Part shown: positions 62,951-64,000 of the stretch, piece by piece
Layout of the letters: each line of letters starts with the position of its first letter
Numbering within the stretch: the stretch's first letter is position 1
Origin: an uncultured Collinsella sp.
GTDB lineage: Bacteria > Actinomycetota > Coriobacteriia > Coriobacteriales > Coriobacteriaceae
Assembly: GCA_959604825.1 (NCBI GenBank)
Contig: CAUHCN010000001.1
Span: 62,001-126,000, forward strand
DNA: 64,000 nucleotides
Direction of reading: 5' to 3'
Translations under genes and position numbers: made by a program
Notes under the pieces: model-generated
Told to the model about the DNA's origin: nothing
What the model saw: the letters and a program-made list of their open reading frames with translations, nothing else
Database searches by the model: none

Positions 62951-64000
62951 TTAGATCTCCGAGCCTTCTGCATCGGCGTTGCCGGTGGCCCAGCGATGAT
63001 AGCCAATAACAAACGGGTCCAGGTCGCCATCGTCAAGAACTGCCTCGACGTTGCTGGTCTCAACGCCCGTGCGTAGGTCCTTAACCATCTGATACGGGTA
63101 GAGCACGTAGCTGCGGATCTGGTTGCCAAAACCAATCGTGGTTTTGGGTCCGCGAATCTCATCGAGCGCCTCGGCGCGCTTCTCGAGCTCAATCTCGTAC
63201 AGGCGAGCCTTGAGGATCTGCATGCACGCGGCCTTGTTCTGGATCTGGCTGCGCTCGTTTTGGCAGGTAACCACAATGCCGCTGGGGAAATGCGTCACGC
63301 GCACGGCGGAGTCGGTGGTGTTAACGCCCTGACCGCCCGGGCCGCTCGCGTGGTACACGTCCACGCGGATGTCATCGGGACTGATTTCGATGTCGATATC
63401 ATCGGGTAGCACGGGGATGACCTCGACGCCGGCAAACGTGGTCTGGCGGCGCTTCTTGTCGTCGGTGGGGCTAATGCGAACCAAGCGGTGGACGCCGGCC
63501 TCGGCGCGCAGCATGCCAAATGCGTCCTTGCCCTCGACGGTAAAGGTCGCGCGGTCGATGCCGATGACCTCGGCTGCGGGACAGTCGTTGATGGTGACCT
63601 TCCAGCCGCGACGCTGGCAGTACTTCATGTACATCTTAAAGAGCATGAAGGTCCAGTCCTGGGCCTCCAGACCACCCTGTCCGGGCTTGATGGTCACAAT
63701 GGCATCGCCGTGATCGAACTCACCGGTAAACCAGCTCGAAAGCTCAAGCTCATCGATGACACGTGCCAGGCGCTCAGCCGTGGCTGTAGCCTCCTCACGA
63801 AGGGCGGCGGCGTCGGGGTCATCCCCCATCTCCTCGGCAAGCTCCAGCGCCGCGCGGGCGTCAGATAGCTCGCCGCGCGCGTTGTCCACGGCAGCGATAT
63901 CTTCCTTGGTGCGCGCGATTTCCTCCATGGCGGCACGGGCGGCGTCGGCGTCATCCCAAAAGCCGGGGGCCACGCTTTTGGCCTCGAGCTCGGTCACGCG
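62951..64000 (-). CDS. prfB: Peptide chain release factor 2 (5' end beyond window)
   Basis: The last 350 codons of RF2, which releases peptides at UGA and UAA. The catalytic GGQ is in SGPGGQGVNTTDSAVR. The stop-codon-reading loop, normally SPF in RF2, reads SPT here (HRLVRISPTDDKKRRQTTF). The remainder, including the domain 2/4 core KITINDC-like strand and the C-terminal DPFVIGYHRW, is standard. The frame stays open to the right edge. The first 30-40 residues and any programmed frameshift site lie outside. It is closed by the hairpin at 62796. Confidence 0.95.
   Translation of the reverse strand, partial: RVTELEAKSVAPGFWDDADAARAAMEEIARTKEDIAAVDNARGELSDARAALELAEEMGDDPDAAALREEATATAERLARVIDELELSSWFTGEFDHGDAIVTIKPGQGGLEAQDWTFMLFKMYMKYCQRRGWKVTINDCPAAEVIGIDRATFTVEGKDAFGMLRAEAGVHRLVRISPTDDKKRRQTTFAGVEVIPVLPDDIDIEISPDDIRVDVYHASGPGGQGVNTTDSAVRVTHFPSGIVVTCQNERSQIQNKAACMQILKARLYEIELEKRAEALDEIRGPKTTIGFGNQIRSYVLYPYQMVKDLRTGVETSNVEAVLDDGDLDPFVIGYHRWATGNADAEGSEI

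Overview
The window looks like chromosomal DNA of a Collinsella-like member of the Coriobacteriia (anaerobic gut Actinobacteria). This is inferred from high GC, strong AGGAGG-type ribosome binding sites and a fermentative gene set: [FeFe] hydrogenase, PTS sugar and MurNAc uptake, split transketolase, lactaldehyde reductase, rubredoxin and NADPH-type glutamate synthase. There is no respiratory chain, rRNA operon, CRISPR-Cas locus, phage or complete insertion sequence in the window.

Layout. 1-5.9 kb: truncated AddB-like gene, YerC/TrpR-like regulator, 4-TM holin-family protein, Rrf2 regulator divergent from cysK, then mnmA. 5.9-11.7 kb: HTH-HipA-like kinase fusion with a palindromic operator, M42 peptidase, fucO, a low-GC islet with a LURP-one-like gene, and a YoaK protein. 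11.9-15.5 kb: YgiQ radical SAM protein, CPBP protease and an orphan RelB/DinJ antitoxin. 15.5-21.6 kb: a four-gene minus-strand operon coding for a NuoF-tail/GltD-like flavoprotein, an [FeFe] hydrogenase, a lipoprotein solute-binding protein and a one-chain ABC permease-ATPase. 21.8-26.5 kb: alpha-glucoside PTS operon (IIA, LicT-type antiterminator, IICB, GH4 phospho-glucosidase) with an antiterminator/terminator leader. 26.6-35.6 kb: DEAD-box helicase, copper operon copA-copZ-csoR, zinc-ribbon membrane protein, amidohydrolase and an unknown protein. 36-45 kb: gltBD, gpmA and an Nramp transporter. 45-50 kb: rubredoxin, flavin reductase, smpB, a TPR protein, tRNA-Gln and tRNA-Glu, a small hypothetical protein and an ArsC/Spx-like protein. 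49-53.4 kb: MurNAc catabolism (murR, murQ, murP, mupG). 53.6-64 kb: VanZ protein, solitary serine recombinase, RNase R, ftsEX, split transketolase, YitT protein and prfB, cut by the window edge.

The genes describe a fermenter that takes up alpha-glucosides and MurNAc through PTS permeases sharing the only IIA encoded here, disposes of reductant through a soluble hydrogenase module, assimilates ammonia by GOGAT, and handles copper and oxygen stress with CsoR/CopA/CopZ and a flavin reductase-rubredoxin pair.

The most unusual content is intergenic. First, there are eight copies of a palindrome of exactly 55 bp (15-bp arms, 25-bp centre) at four loci. Where they occur in tandem, the gaps are also exactly 25 bp, so the arrays have a strict 80-bp period. 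Second, two copies of a cloverleaf-like element of about 125 bp have invariant unpaired segments, while the stems differ between copies with compensatory changes. Third, there is a dispersed hairpin family built on GGGACGTTCC and TGCCGGCA. None of these has a coding explanation in the window.
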